The notes: generated by a model not told the origin, from the letters alone. A stretch of 64,000 bases of DNA from UBA8516 sp035455245 (GCA_035455245.1 DATIFN010000010.1:186001-250000); one strand, 5' to 3'; shown: positions 8,145 to 18,241, numbered from the stretch's first letter. A program made the numbers and translations.

Positions 8145-8885
8145 TCATCTTTCTTGCTGAGTTGGTCTAACCATGATTTCATTAACATTGACATGTGGAG
8201 GAGATTCAACTGCAAACATTATTGCATTCGCAATATCTTCAGATTTCAGAGCTTCTATTGTTTGTGCATATTTCATAAAAGATTCTAATGATTTTTCGGT
8301 AATTGTATTATTAAGCTCAGTTGCAACGATCCCTGGTTCGATGGTTGTTACTCTGATGTTGTTTCTTGTGCTTAGTTCTTGCCGTAGACCTTCACTGAAT
8401 GCTCTTACTGCATGTTTTGTTGCACAATAAACACTACCTGCAGCAAAAACAACTCTTCCTGCAATAGATGAGAGGTTGACGATATGACCAGAATTTTGTT
8501 TTATCATATGAGGTACAGTAGCTCCAGTACAAAATAAAACACCCTTTATGTTTACATCCACCATTTGTTCCCATTCATCAATTTTTAGACTCTTAACAAA
8601 GCTAAGAGGCATTATTCCGGCATTATTTACTAGTATATCTATACGATTCCATTTTTTTATTACAGCATCAATTAATGACTCACAGTCTTTACGTTTTGTA
8701 ACGTCACAAGTAACAATCAAACTTTGACCACCACTTTTCTTAATTTCATTTTCTAGTTGTTGCAGACGGTCAGTTCTCCTTGCAGCAATTGCTACTTTAG
8801 CCCCAGTCTTAGCTAAAGCCAGAGCAGTAGCATATCCTATACCACTACTTGCACCTGTTACTATCGCTATTTTATCTTTGATCAA
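8145..8885 (-). CDS. Short-chain dehydrogenase/reductase
   Basis: Classical SDR of 246 residues. It has the NAD(P)-binding TGASSGIG at residues 10-17, NNAGIMP near 87, a catalytic serine in NLSSIAG and YCATK near 153. Arginines in AARRTDR after the second strand favour NADP(H). Overall it resembles the YdfG/serine-3-dehydrogenase-like clade, but the substrate cannot be inferred. It lies nine bases upstream of the flavoprotein gene and is probably co-transcribed. A roughly 115-base AT-rich spacer upstream carries its promoter. Confidence 0.85.
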   Translation of the reverse strand: MIKDKIAIVTGASSGIGYATALALAKTGAKVAIAARRTDRLQQLENEIKKSGGQSLIVTCDVTKRKDCESLIDAVIKKWNRIDILVNNAGIMPLSFVKSLKIDEWEQMVDVNIKGVLFCTGATVPHMIKQNSGHIVNLSSIAGRVVFAAGSVYCATKHAVRAFSEGLRQELSTRNNIRVTTIEPGIVATELNNTITEKSLESFMKYAQTIEALKSEDIANAIMFAVESPPHVNVNEIMVRPTQQER

Positions 8886-9000
8886 TGAAAATCTGTTGGT
8901 TTATCACACATATTGTGTAAATATGTTTTGGTGACATCATTGAAAGTTAGATTGATTAAATTAATTTAATAACAAAGGGTTAAAATAATTTTTGATATAT

Positions 9001-9276
9001 TTAGTAAATGGATTGCCCTGGTTTTATCTTAGCAATTCTTGCTTGATATAGTAATGCGACGGCTAAAGCTAAAAGAACAATTGCAGTAAGCCAATGTGCT
9101 ACAATCAAGGTTACATAGGCTATGGTGAATCCTATACACAGGACTCCTTGAATTACGAGTTTTACCCAAGATGTGATTTTAAAGGCTCTAGAGATAATTT
9201 CTACAACAAAAAGTCCTACAACTGGATATATTGTAAGTAAGAGGAAATCAACGATATCCACTCCTAAATGAGACAT
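9001..9276 (-). CDS. Small integral membrane protein, hypothetical
   Basis: A 91-residue protein that is almost entirely hydrophobic, with about three transmembrane segments around residues 10-30, 40-58 and 62-82 and a short basic tail (RIAKIKPGQSIY). I do not recognise a family. It precedes nothing obvious on its strand except the SDR gene 115 bases further on, and it lies 27 bases downstream of the GINS gene, so it may share the GINS transcript. Its start ATG at 9276 is plausible and no shorter form fits better. Confidence 0.6.
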   Translation of the reverse strand: MSHLGVDIVDFLLLTIYPVVGLFVVEIISRAFKITSWVKLVIQGVLCIGFTIAYVTLIVAHWLTAIVLLALAVALLYQARIAKIKPGQSIY

Positions 9277-9303
9277 TATGTTTGAAGAACAATAAGGTAA
9301 TTT

Positions 9304-9861
9304 TTAGTCTTCCCAGTTAATTTTTACAGCAATTTTCTTCCCAATGAGAGCAGTAGCATTTTCAAAAGGAATGGTAGCTACATCTTCTGCCTCAAAAGGA
9401 CCATATTTTTCCATGTCCGAACCCACAATCTGGTCTATCGGTTTTAGAAATCTCACAACTATGGAACGGAATTTATGATTTTTTGAAACTGTTTCAAGAA
9501 GTTTTAATCTACTGTTTAGCGTCGCAGAAAGAACAGTATCTTTTCGTTGACGTAATTCATCATCTGAATCAAGTATGTATCTTTCTTCATCCAGTAGGTT
9601 GGAATAATCCAGTTCTTTTGATCTCGTAGCTTTTTCAATCCTTATTTTTAAAAGAAGAGAAACCATATCAGTTATCATCTTTACAAGTGAATCTTTTATC
9701 TTCGATTCAATTCCATCATAACCTTGATTTTTTAACTTTCCAAGCATTTCGGAAATACTGTAGTAAAGCTGTGAATCAACTTCTTGAACAGAATCATTTT
9801 CGATTTCTCGTAGTAAGATACTATACAGAGAATTTACATCAATTTTTTTTATTTCAGACAT
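9304..9861 (-). CDS. GINS complex subunit, Gins15/Gins51 type
   Basis: DNA replication factor that links MCM helicase and the GAN nuclease (Cdc45 homologue). It has about 185 residues with a helical A domain first, including NLLDEERYIL near residue 90, and a C-terminal B domain VRFLKPIDQIVG...YGPFEAEDVATIPFENA...LIGKKIAVKI. The A-then-B order is the Gins15/51 arrangement. In-frame ATGs at 9873 and 9861 are both possible; 9861 leaves more room for the divergent glutamine synthetase promoter. It is one of five replisome genes in this window (see polC, cdc6, DP1 and PCNA). Confidence 0.85.
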   Translation of the reverse strand: MSEIKKIDVNSLYSILLREIENDSVQEVDSQLYYSISEMLGKLKNQGYDGIESKIKDSLVKMITDMVSLLLKIRIEKATRSKELDYSNLLDEERYILDSDDELRQRKDTVLSATLNSRLKLLETVSKNHKFRSIVVRFLKPIDQIVGSDMEKYGPFEAEDVATIPFENATALIGKKIAVKINWED

Positions 9862-9883
9862 TTGCGCATCCAATAATCCTTAA

Positions 9884-11380
9884 ATGGTAGACTCCTCGTG
9901 TTATGATCAAGGTGCCAAATTGCCATATAAAGTGATTGGTGGAGAACCCACAGCAGTTTCTTATTCAGCTGATGAGGTTTTTGCAAAAATAAAACATGAA
10001 CAAGTAAAATTTATCGATTTACAATTTACAGGACTTACTGGAAGATTCCATCACACAACAATTTCTGCAAATTTGTTTACCCCCCAACAAATGCAAGATG
10101 GATTACCGAAGCTTGATGGTTCTTCAATTATCGGATTTGCGCAGGTGGCTGATTCTGATCTTGTATTAAAACCTGATCCGAATACTTATGCGCCTATTCC
10201 ATGGATGACAAATGCCAAAACTGCTAGATTAATTTGTGATATTTACTGGGGATGGGATAAAGGCAGACTTGAGAGCGATCCTAGATCAATTGCACAAAAG
10301 GCTGAAAAGCACCTCAAGACTCAGGGTTATGATTTTAGCCTTTGGGGACCAGAAGTAGAGTTTTTCGTTTTTGATAAGATTCATTGGGATGTTCTCACAC
10401 CATACAAAGGTCAGTCATATTCAATTGAATCAAAGGAGGCTCCGTGGAGTCAAGAAGGGACTGGCTATCCAATGGGGTTGCAGGAGGGCTATTATCCAAG
10501 CACTCCATCTGATACATTAACAGAATTTAGAAATGATTGTGTTGAATGTCTGAATGAACATTTTGGCATTTTATGCGATAACCATCATCATGAAGTTGCA
10601 ACTGCTGGCCAGTGTGAAATCGATATTCGTTATGATCATCTAACAAATGCTGGGGATGGAGCACAAACTTACAAATATGTTGTAAGAAATGTGGCTCAAA
10701 AATTTGGCAAGGTTGCAACAATGATGCCAAAACCAATTGCCATGGATTCGGGTTCTGGGATGCACACAAATGTCAGTCTTTGGAAAAATGATAGGAATGT
10801 ATTTTTTGATAAAGATGATAAAGACGAGATAAGCCAAACCGCAAGGTATTTTTGCGGTGGAATTATGAATCATGCAAGAGCTTTAGCTGCTATCGTTGCA
10901 CCAACCACAAATTCATATCACAGATTAGTCCCAGGTTATGAAGCTCCAGTATACATTGCATGGAGTCCAAGTAATAGGTCTGGAATAATAAGAGTACCAG
11001 CTCATTTTAGAGGAGAGAAATATTCTAAGATAAAACGATTAGAGTTTAGAGCACCAGATCCTTCGTCAAATCCTTATCTTGTCTTTTCTGCAGTTCTTTC
11101 TGCAGGACTAGATGGAATAAAAAAGAAGATCGAACCAGGGGATGCAATACATGAAGACATTTACAAGATGAGTAAAAATGAACGCGCATCAAGAGGAATC
11201 AAATCATTACCTGCAACCCTTGGCGAAGCGCTCGATTCTCTTGAAAGTGACAGAAAATTCCTTAATCCAATATTTACAAATGAAGTCATCGATATGATAA
11301 TTGAATTAGAAAGAAAAGATGAGCGAGAGGTATCGATACGACCTCATCCTCATGAATTTTATCTATATTTTGATATTTAG
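9884..11380 (+). CDS. glnA: Glutamine synthetase, type I
   Basis: ATP-dependent ammonia assimilation, glutamate to glutamine. About 498 residues. Family landmarks are VKFIDLQFTGLTGRFHHTT near residue 40, EVEFFVFD near 160, HHEVATAGQCE near 230, MDSGSGMHTN near 286, NRSGIIRVP near 365 and FRAPDPSSNPYLVF near 390. At the adenylylation loop the usual NLYxLP context reads DIYKMSKNE, so control by adenylylation looks unlikely. The N-terminus has some 20 residues more than typical, and GTG at 9932 is a possible shorter start. It is divergent from GINS with almost no spacer. Confidence 0.93.
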   Translation: MVDSSCYDQGAKLPYKVIGGEPTAVSYSADEVFAKIKHEQVKFIDLQFTGLTGRFHHTTISANLFTPQQMQDGLPKLDGSSIIGFAQVADSDLVLKPDPNTYAPIPWMTNAKTARLICDIYWGWDKGRLESDPRSIAQKAEKHLKTQGYDFSLWGPEVEFFVFDKIHWDVLTPYKGQSYSIESKEAPWSQEGTGYPMGLQEGYYPSTPSDTLTEFRNDCVECLNEHFGILCDNHHHEVATAGQCEIDIRYDHLTNAGDGAQTYKYVVRNVAQKFGKVATMMPKPIAMDSGSGMHTNVSLWKNDRNVFFDKDDKDEISQTARYFCGGIMNHARALAAIVAPTTNSYHRLVPGYEAPVYIAWSPSNRSGIIRVPAHFRGEKYSKIKRLEFRAPDPSSNPYLVFSAVLSAGLDGIKKKIEPGDAIHEDIYKMSKNERASRGIKSLPATLGEALDSLESDRKFLNPIFTNEVIDMIIELERKDEREVSIRPHPHEFYLYFDI

Positions 11381-11381
11381 A

Positions 11382-11660
11382 TTATAGTCTTCCAGACACA
11401 GCAAATACTAGAAATAGCGCAACAGCTAAAATTGCAAATCCTGCAATCAAGTAAGCTCGTTGCTTTTTTTCTGAAGTACTGGCTTTATACAAGCATAATG
11501 CACCAACAAGACCTACAAAAAGAATGAAAACACCAGCAACAACCAAATTTGCATTTGCACCCCCCTCAATTAGCGGATAAAACAAACCAGAGAGCAATGC
11601 AAAGAAGAATATCAGATACACATATTTTATTCCAGAAAGAATTGAGCTGCTTTTCTGCAT
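11382..11660 (-). CDS. Small membrane protein with three predicted helices, hypothetical
   Basis: About 92 residues with hydrophobic segments near 15-32, 40-62 and 73-90 and a polar KASTSEKKQR loop between the second and third. No family recognised. The start is taken at ATG 11660 (MQKSSS); a TTG five codons earlier is possible. It is convergent with glnA, with one base between stops, and lies 68 bases downstream of the thermosome gene, from which it may be read through. Confidence 0.6.
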   Translation of the reverse strand: MQKSSSILSGIKYVYLIFFFALLSGLFYPLIEGGANANLVVAGVFILFVGLVGALCLYKASTSEKKQRAYLIAGFAILAVALFLVFAVSGRL

Positions 11661-11728
11661 AAAATTTTGTACCAATAATGCGCAAATAAACTTTGATAGT
11701 ATAATTGAAAAGTTTTCTTGGGAATCTC

Positions 11729-13429
11729 TTACATATCCATGCCAGGCATTCCACCCATACCGCCCATGCCAGGCATTCCACCCATACCGCCCATTCCTCC
11801 CATGCCACCCATTCCTTCGCCACCTCCGGGAGGGCCGCTAGACTTTGCAATTGCTATTACATCATCAATTCTGAGAATCATTGATGTTGCTTCGGTAGCA
11901 GATGATATAATCTGGATTTTTACAGAAAGTGGTTCAAAGATATCAGTAGAATGCATGCTTGCAACAACTCCCTTCATTACATCAATTCCAGTCCATTTGT
12001 TTCCTTTCAATTGTTTAGAACGTAATGATGTTAATGTATCAATTGGATCCATACCTGCATTTTCTGCAAGAGTAATAGGAATGACTTCAAGTGAATCTGC
12101 GAATTTTTCTACAGCTAATTGTTCTCTCCCTTCAAGTGTTTTTGCCCATTCTCTAATCTTTGTTGCAGCATATGTTTCAGGAGCACCGCCACCAGCTACG
12201 ATCAGTGGTTTTTCAATAACGTCTTTAACAACCATGAGTGCATCATGAACTGACCTTTCAACCTCATCAACTACTCTTTGTGAACCACCACGTACAAGAA
12301 TTGTAACTGCTTTTGGATGTTTACACCCTTCTACGAAAACCCATCTGTCTGTCTCAACTTTTCTTTCTTCAACATTTTCTGCAAAACCTAAATCTTTTTC
12401 AAATAAATCATCAAGATTAGTCACGATTCTTGCATCTGTTGCTTTTGCAAGTTTTGTAAGATCGCTTTCTTTTATTCGTCTTACTGTAAGTATGCCAGCT
12501 TTTGCAAGATAGTGTTGTGCGATATCATCAATTCCCTTTTGACAGAACAAAACGTTTGCACTTGATGCAATAACTTTGTCGACCATGTTTTTGATCATTT
12601 TGTTTTCTTCGTCCAAAAATGACTTCATTTGTTCAGGACTTGATATGTTGATCTTGGCATCAAATTCAGTTTTGTCAATTTCTAAAGCAGTGTTAATTAA
12701 AGCGATTCTTGCGTTAGAAATTTTCTTTGGCATGCCGCTATGAACAACTTCTTTATCAAGAATAATCCCTTTTGTGAGAAGAGTATCTTTTATAGAGCCG
12801 CCAGCCTTCTTTTCAACTTTAATATCATCAATATCCACTTTGTATTCATCTTCAACTTTTTCTGCTACTGCAAGTACAGCTTTTACTATCATATCTGCCA
12901 GACCCGCAGAGTCCTTTCTAACAAGCTTTGTTTGCATCGAGGTTCTTGCAATTTTGTTAAGCATCTCCTTATCAGTTGGTTGCACTCTATCTGCCATTTT
13001 TTCTAAGAATTGAATTGTTTTTTGGGCAGCTTTTCTATATCCATCTACAATTATGGTTGGATGAACATCTTGGTTTATCAATGATTCCGCATTTTCTAAA
13101 AGTGCACCTGCAAGAATTACGGCAGATGTGGTTCCATCTCCTACTTCATTATCAGTTGTTTTTGAAATTTCAACAAGCATTTTTGCTGCAGGATGCTGTA
13201 CATCAATCTCCTTTAGAATTGTAGCGCCATCATTAGTAATTGTGACATCACCTAAAGAGTCTACAAGCATTTTGTCCATTCCTCTTGGACCAAGACTTGT
13301 GTGTACAATTTCAGCAATTAGTTTTGCCGCGGTGATGTTATTTTTCTGAGCATCACGACCTTTGGTCTGTTGAGCTCCCTCTTTTAATATAACAACTGGA
13401 ATTCCGCCCTGAGCGTTTTGCATACCCAT
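11729..13429 (-). CDS. Thermosome (group II chaperonin) subunit
   Basis: ATP-driven protein-folding chaperonin subunit of about 566 residues. It contains LGPRGMDKMLVDSLGDVTITNDGATIL near residues 45-75, GDGTTSAVILAG near 90 and the late VAGGGAPE near 400. The C-terminus is a Gly-Gly-Met repeat tail, the flexible end that projects into the folding chamber. The start is placed at ATG 13429 because a TATA-like run (minus strand, about 13456-13466) lies some 30 bases upstream; the TTG at 13444 would fall too close to it. It is divergent from SHMT. Confidence 0.96.
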   Translation of the reverse strand: MGMQNAQGGIPVVILKEGAQQTKGRDAQKNNITAAKLIAEIVHTSLGPRGMDKMLVDSLGDVTITNDGATILKEIDVQHPAAKMLVEISKTTDNEVGDGTTSAVILAGALLENAESLINQDVHPTIIVDGYRKAAQKTIQFLEKMADRVQPTDKEMLNKIARTSMQTKLVRKDSAGLADMIVKAVLAVAEKVEDEYKVDIDDIKVEKKAGGSIKDTLLTKGIILDKEVVHSGMPKKISNARIALINTALEIDKTEFDAKINISSPEQMKSFLDEENKMIKNMVDKVIASSANVLFCQKGIDDIAQHYLAKAGILTVRRIKESDLTKLAKATDARIVTNLDDLFEKDLGFAENVEERKVETDRWVFVEGCKHPKAVTILVRGGSQRVVDEVERSVHDALMVVKDVIEKPLIVAGGGAPETYAATKIREWAKTLEGREQLAVEKFADSLEVIPITLAENAGMDPIDTLTSLRSKQLKGNKWTGIDVMKGVVASMHSTDIFEPLSVKIQIISSATEATSMILRIDDVIAIAKSSGPPGGGEGMGGMGGMGGMGGMPGMGGMGGMPGMDM

Positions 13430-13547
13430 GTTGTAATAGAGCAATTTTTTCCCCTTTTATATCTTTTTTAAATTCAAATTGTACCAAAATAATTTTTTAA
13501 AATCCTAATCCGATGTTTTTAAATTAGGATAATTGAACTCAGAGGGC

Positions 13548-14870
13548 ATGACACGATCCTCGCCAAAAGAATCTTACAAAGAGATACTATCGATGCTAAA
13601 GGAACATAATAATTGGTTTGCAAATTCAATTCCTCTCATTGCAAGTGAAAATGTTCCAAGCCCTGCGGTAAGGGAAGCTGCCATTTCTGATTTTGCAAAT
13701 AGGTACGCAGAAGGTTGGCCAGGTGAGCGTGTTTATGCTGGTTGCACCTACATTGATAAGGTAGAGTTCAAGTGTATCGAACTCGCAAAAAAATTATTTA
13801 GGGCGGAGTTTGTGGATGTAAGACCAATCTCTGGGGTTGTAGCTAATCTTTCAATTTATTCCGCTTTTACAAATCCTGGTGATATCATGCTCGCACCATC
13901 TATTCCGTCTGGAGGTCATATTTCTCACGGTAAGAAAGAACATTCAGGTACAGCTGGTCTTGTGCATGGATTAGATATTGAATTCTATCCATTTGATGCA
14001 GAAGAGATGTCATTTGATGTGGATAAAACAAAACAGAAAGTTATTGAATTAGAAAAAGCTGGTAGATTGCCAAAACTAGCTATGTTTGGTGGTTCAGTTT
14101 TCTTGTTTCCTCATCCCGTTAAGGAACTTGCAGATTTTCTAAAGGGATACAAGATGTTTGTTAATTATGATGGTGCACATGTTGCAGGACTCATTGCTGG
14201 TGGACAATTCCAAGATCCATTAAGAGAGGGAGCAGATGCAATGACTATGAGTACCCACAAAACTTTGTTTGGCCCTCAAGGAGGGATGATTGTATCCTTT
14301 GAAAAATATGCTGAAAATATCAAAAAGGCCACCTTTCCTGGTATGACTAGTAATCATCACCTTCATCACGTTGCTGGAAAAGCAATTGCATTTGCAGAAA
14401 TGATTGAGTTTGGTAAAAAATATGCAAGTCAGGTGATAAAGAATGCGAAAACACTTGCACAAGCTTTAAACTCATTTGGTTTTGGAGTTTTAGGAGAAAA
14501 ACGAGGATTTACTGAATCTCATCAGATTGTAATGAATGTGCTTTCATTTGGTGATGGAGGAACAATTGAGGCAGATCTTGAAAAAGCAAACATAATTGTA
14601 AACAGACAACTTATTCCTGGAGATATCAAAGCAGGTAGAAATTACTTTCATCCTGGAGGAATAAGACTTGGAGTCGCTGAGCTTACTAGACTCGGTATGA
14701 AAGGATCAGAAATGGAACAAGTTGCGGAATTTATCAAAAAGGTAGTTGTGGATAAGAAAGATAAGAAGAAAGTTGCGTCTGAAGTAAAGTCATTTAGGAA
14801 GGACTTTCAGAAAGTTCATTATTGTTTTGATAACAAGATTGGCGGTTATGAATACATCAAGCTACGTTAG
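13548..14870 (+). CDS. glyA: Serine hydroxymethyltransferase
   Basis: PLP enzyme interconverting serine and glycine with a tetrahydropterin C1 carrier. About 440 residues. Motifs include IPLIASENVPS near 30, the ERVYAGCTY loop, DGAHVAGLIAGG near 210 and the PLP lysine in STHKTLFGPQGG near 235. HGKKEHSGTAGL and other segments match archaeal SHMTs, which may use tetrahydromethanopterin. ATG 13548 is preferred over TTG 13533 because a TTTTTAAA box centred near 13518 places transcription initiation at about that ATG, so the mRNA is likely leaderless. Its end overlaps the 3' end of the PolD large-subunit gene by 14 bases on the opposite strand. Confidence 0.95.
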   Translation: MTRSSPKESYKEILSMLKEHNNWFANSIPLIASENVPSPAVREAAISDFANRYAEGWPGERVYAGCTYIDKVEFKCIELAKKLFRAEFVDVRPISGVVANLSIYSAFTNPGDIMLAPSIPSGGHISHGKKEHSGTAGLVHGLDIEFYPFDAEEMSFDVDKTKQKVIELEKAGRLPKLAMFGGSVFLFPHPVKELADFLKGYKMFVNYDGAHVAGLIAGGQFQDPLREGADAMTMSTHKTLFGPQGGMIVSFEKYAENIKKATFPGMTSNHHLHHVAGKAIAFAEMIEFGKKYASQVIKNAKTLAQALNSFGFGVLGEKRGFTESHQIVMNVLSFGDGGTIEADLEKANIIVNRQLIPGDIKAGRNYFHPGGIRLGVAELTRLGMKGSEMEQVAEFIKKVVVDKKDKKKVASEVKSFRKDFQKVHYCFDNKIGGYEYIKLR

Positions 14871-17800
14871 AATAATCAGTAAGAAGCGACTGTTCGTTTT
14901 CCTCCTTCCCAAATACTAATTCTAGTTCATCTAATAGACCAACAACTCTTCCTCTCAAATACGGATCAACTTGATATTTACCAAGTAGTCTTTTTGCAAG
15001 TTTGAGATATTTTTTCACCGAAGGTCTTGTCATTGTTTGAATTAGTTTACTTCCACATTCATTACAATTCTGAGATAGTGGGATTCTTCTATAACTAGCG
15101 CCACATGTAGTACACCTAAATGATTGCCCCGAATATGCCCTAAGATTGCCCATAATATCTGGTAGCAAATGGGTCGTCATTACCATAGAAACTACCTCAC
15201 TTGGATCTACGGCATTAATTATTTCGGCTGTTCTAATTTGCATATCAAGTTTTTCCAAAAGTGAACCTAATGTAGAATATGCACTCCTAGATCTGGATGT
15301 AGTAAGGGTTGATGTCTGATGTGTAAAGTAATGTCCGTAAAACTGTCTTTCTGTTTCTAGCCTTGATTTAAGAGTCTCAACACCTTTGACCTCACTTGCT
15401 TTTTCTTTTGCAAGGGTTGCTTCAAAAAATGAGAGAGGTAATGTTTTTTCAACTTCAAAATTATGGGCTTGTCTTTGAACTTCTTGTGGTATGACTATTG
15501 GTTGTATTAATAATGGGGCATCCATTAAACCGCCTATCCTATCTGATAGAAATTGTCTTGAAAAATTAAGCAAGCTATCCATTAATAACATGATTGAATC
15601 AGCATCACCATCTGCATCACGTCTTTTTGCAGAATGCCATACCGGTGTACCATAACAAACATGTGTATTGGTATATCCTATTATTCGACCTACAATGCCA
15701 ACAGAAGTATGTGGAGCTAACCCAATTATCAAATGCCCAACAAGATCATTATTATTTTTGATTTTGTAGAAGGGAGGGTGACCAAATAGCTTTTCCAATT
15801 CCTTATCAATATATTGCGATGTCCTTCCCAAGTACTCACCACAATCATAAGGAATGATTACATCCTGCATTAAAAGCTCAACAGTCTGATCTAAAGTAAC
15901 AAGTGGTTTTCCATCAATGTCATGAGTATACCCGAGTTCAATAAGCTTCTCAAGTGATGTTCCTATCCAACTAGGTTTGAAATGTGTAAGTGGTGCGTTT
16001 GTTGCGTCAAACCTTATTGTTCCATCTTTGAATACACTAAGATCAAGACTTTGTCTAATGATTCCTTTTTCGAGAGGTTCTGCAATCCGGTCTTGATTGA
16101 TGAGTTCTCGGACTCCCTTAAACGGTTCTCGAGCTCGGATAGCTGTTTTTTCTTGAGCAAAAAGTAATTGCTCTTTGAGAGGGAATGCTTTGTATCCATG
16201 CAAGGCACCCTTTTTCTTGCATTTTCCGCAAAAATCAGAGTCAAGGTCTGCTCTACAATTAGGACAAATGAAAATCACAGATGTCTTTTTACCACATTTT
16301 GAACAGGCTATTCCAATGGATGCCTCGTTACAATTTTTGCAAACTCTATTACTGATATTACAGTAAAAGTTAGGTTGTTTTGCAGCTTTTAACAAGTCAC
16401 GTGATGCCCCTCCTTTACTACCTACAGGAAATAGTGTATGTACAGGAGGTTTCATTTTTCTTTCAGCTGCCTTTTCTGGTCTACCCACCCTAATTCCAAT
16501 TGCTGTTGAAAATTTATCACGAATTTTGATCTTCGAGGTATTTGTAATCATTTGTGGCACAGTAAATGATTTATCGAATTGGATTGGTTTTCTAAATAAC
16601 AAATAATAGAAAATTCTAGCTTCTGTTGATTTTAGTAAAACAGATTCTCCTGAAATCTCATGTGGAACACCAAGCTTTTCTAATATTTGTTTACTATTTT
16701 TTTGATAGGTTATTAATTCTGGTTCGGCATTTTGTGGGTAAAGTATTTGTTCAAATTCATCTGGTGATAGTTGTTCCCAATAGTAAAGATAGTGAGGGTG
16801 GAGTGGAATTTCAAAATCTAGAGAAAGTTTTATCGCCTCATCCAAGCTTGGGGTTTTTGAGAGGAACTGCAATAGCTGCGTGTCTCCTGCTTCATATTTT
16901 CTGAGTTTTTCTTCTAATTCCGCTGCCCAATATTCTTCAACATAACCAGTTGGTATAAGCTCTGCATTGTTTTCTAGAAAATCTCCATAACTTATTAGAA
17001 TATCACCAAGGTGAAGAATTTTTTCAATATGGTTCTTTATGCTGAGCCCGTGTGCTGTGTCCTTGATTTTTACAACGTTTCCATTTACAAGTCTTACAAT
17101 GGGGGTATCAAGCGAGTCTACAAAGGCAATAGTTGAAGCTTTGCCTGGAGTATCAAGTTTAATTTGTGTACCAACCGCTATGGTATGGTCTAGAATTTCC
17201 GCTACAACTGGATGGACCCCGATTGACGCAAAACCAGTGTTGCAGGCTCGCCCATACCTCAGCCTAAACCCACCTAGTTTTTTTGGCATTGAAAGTACTG
17301 ATCTGCCGGTTATGACCTCTCTCATTCTATGAGCTGCAGCATCTTCATCACCAGTTTGGATTGCTCCTTTGAGATCCTTAAGCCAGTCCCAGCCATCTAA
17401 TTTATACAATTCAATAAGTTTTAGTAATTTCCTAGATTTTCCAATCAAACCATCGTTTAGAACTCTTAATGCCCCTCCTCTCACTCTATCTGTACTAATC
17501 CTAGTCATGTTTCTGTGACTAACAATTTCAATAGGATCTGTATCAACACCGTTCAGTTCAACAGGAAGATTTGATATCACAGAAACAATGTCCTCATCTG
17601 GAACATGATATTGAAAGTTACCAGCCTCTCTTTCGTACAGTCTTAGCTCTTCAACAAACCTACCAGTTTCATCATCGAATGAGTTTGCTTGATATCTATC
17701 TAGACCGGCTATCTTTCTAACGTGGTCTGCAATTAGCATGGTAGATGCAGCTTCTGTTCCTCCAGCCGACCTTATTGGCCCGGCAAATGAGATAGATAGG

Positions 17801-18240
17801 TAGTTGGAACCGTCACGATTTTGTTTTATTTTTATCTCATGAATTCCCTGCAGTGGAGCAATGGTAACCCCTTCAGTAACTATTGCAAGAGCTACTCGTA
17901 CTGCCATGTCTAATTTCTCTTCTAATGATGAATCGGGACCAGTGTATTTACCCAGGGCGATTTCCTCTGCAAGAGTCAATGCAGCAAGCTCCTTTGTGGT
18001 GGTTTGTATTAGTGACCTAAGACGTTCCGTCACATCAATTTCATGCATTTTTGAGACACGATCTGCAAGATCAAATGCAATCTTTGGTTCTACCATTACC
18101 GATGAATCGTGTAAGGTGGATTTTGCAGCTGCTGATTTTTCAAAGATAGAGAAGACAGTGTTTGAGATTCTAGTATAATATTTAACATAATAATCAGGCA
18201 TTGGGATTTCATGTAAGCGCAATACCACGTTCTCAGACAT
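14857..18240 (-). CDS. polC: DNA polymerase D large catalytic subunit (DP2)
   Basis: Catalytic subunit of the archaeal replicative polymerase PolD, 1127 residues, uninterrupted by an intein. It carries AGPIRSAGGTEAA near residue 155, a zinc-rich module CNISNRVCKNC...CSKCGKK...CPNC...CGKC around 640-690, and a C-terminal zinc finger CTTCGASYRR...CNECGSK near 1060-1085. The catalytic loop near 880-890 reads RRDADGDADSIMLL; the family usually has Asn where the first Asp is. The tail QSLLTDYS resembles a weak PCNA-interacting box. It is preceded by GGGP synthase with one base between them; the small subunit gene is at 22458. Confidence 0.97.
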   Translation of the reverse strand: MSENVVLRLHEIPMPDYYVKYYTRISNTVFSIFEKSAAAKSTLHDSSVMVEPKIAFDLADRVSKMHEIDVTERLRSLIQTTTKELAALTLAEEIALGKYTGPDSSLEEKLDMAVRVALAIVTEGVTIAPLQGIHEIKIKQNRDGSNYLSISFAGPIRSAGGTEAASTMLIADHVRKIAGLDRYQANSFDDETGRFVEELRLYEREAGNFQYHVPDEDIVSVISNLPVELNGVDTDPIEIVSHRNMTRISTDRVRGGALRVLNDGLIGKSRKLLKLIELYKLDGWDWLKDLKGAIQTGDEDAAAHRMREVITGRSVLSMPKKLGGFRLRYGRACNTGFASIGVHPVVAEILDHTIAVGTQIKLDTPGKASTIAFVDSLDTPIVRLVNGNVVKIKDTAHGLSIKNHIEKILHLGDILISYGDFLENNAELIPTGYVEEYWAAELEEKLRKYEAGDTQLLQFLSKTPSLDEAIKLSLDFEIPLHPHYLYYWEQLSPDEFEQILYPQNAEPELITYQKNSKQILEKLGVPHEISGESVLLKSTEARIFYYLLFRKPIQFDKSFTVPQMITNTSKIKIRDKFSTAIGIRVGRPEKAAERKMKPPVHTLFPVGSKGGASRDLLKAAKQPNFYCNISNRVCKNCNEASIGIACSKCGKKTSVIFICPNCRADLDSDFCGKCKKKGALHGYKAFPLKEQLLFAQEKTAIRAREPFKGVRELINQDRIAEPLEKGIIRQSLDLSVFKDGTIRFDATNAPLTHFKPSWIGTSLEKLIELGYTHDIDGKPLVTLDQTVELLMQDVIIPYDCGEYLGRTSQYIDKELEKLFGHPPFYKIKNNNDLVGHLIIGLAPHTSVGIVGRIIGYTNTHVCYGTPVWHSAKRRDADGDADSIMLLMDSLLNFSRQFLSDRIGGLMDAPLLIQPIVIPQEVQRQAHNFEVEKTLPLSFFEATLAKEKASEVKGVETLKSRLETERQFYGHYFTHQTSTLTTSRSRSAYSTLGSLLEKLDMQIRTAEIINAVDPSEVVSMVMTTHLLPDIMGNLRAYSGQSFRCTTCGASYRRIPLSQNCNECGSKLIQTMTRPSVKKYLKLAKRLLGKYQVDPYLRGRVVGLLDELELVFGKEENEQSLLTDYSNVA

Positions 18241-18241
18241 G

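Noticed and set aside
11718..12248. 176-residue plus-strand frame rich in Pro and Ile opposite the thermosome gene
   Set aside because: It is the antisense of the Gly-Gly-Met repeat tail and body of the chaperonin; its low-complexity proline pattern is a direct reflection of that repeat.
17861..18178. 105-codon plus-strand frame within the PolD large-subunit gene
   Set aside because: Antisense shadow; the minus strand encodes the conserved N-terminus of DP2.
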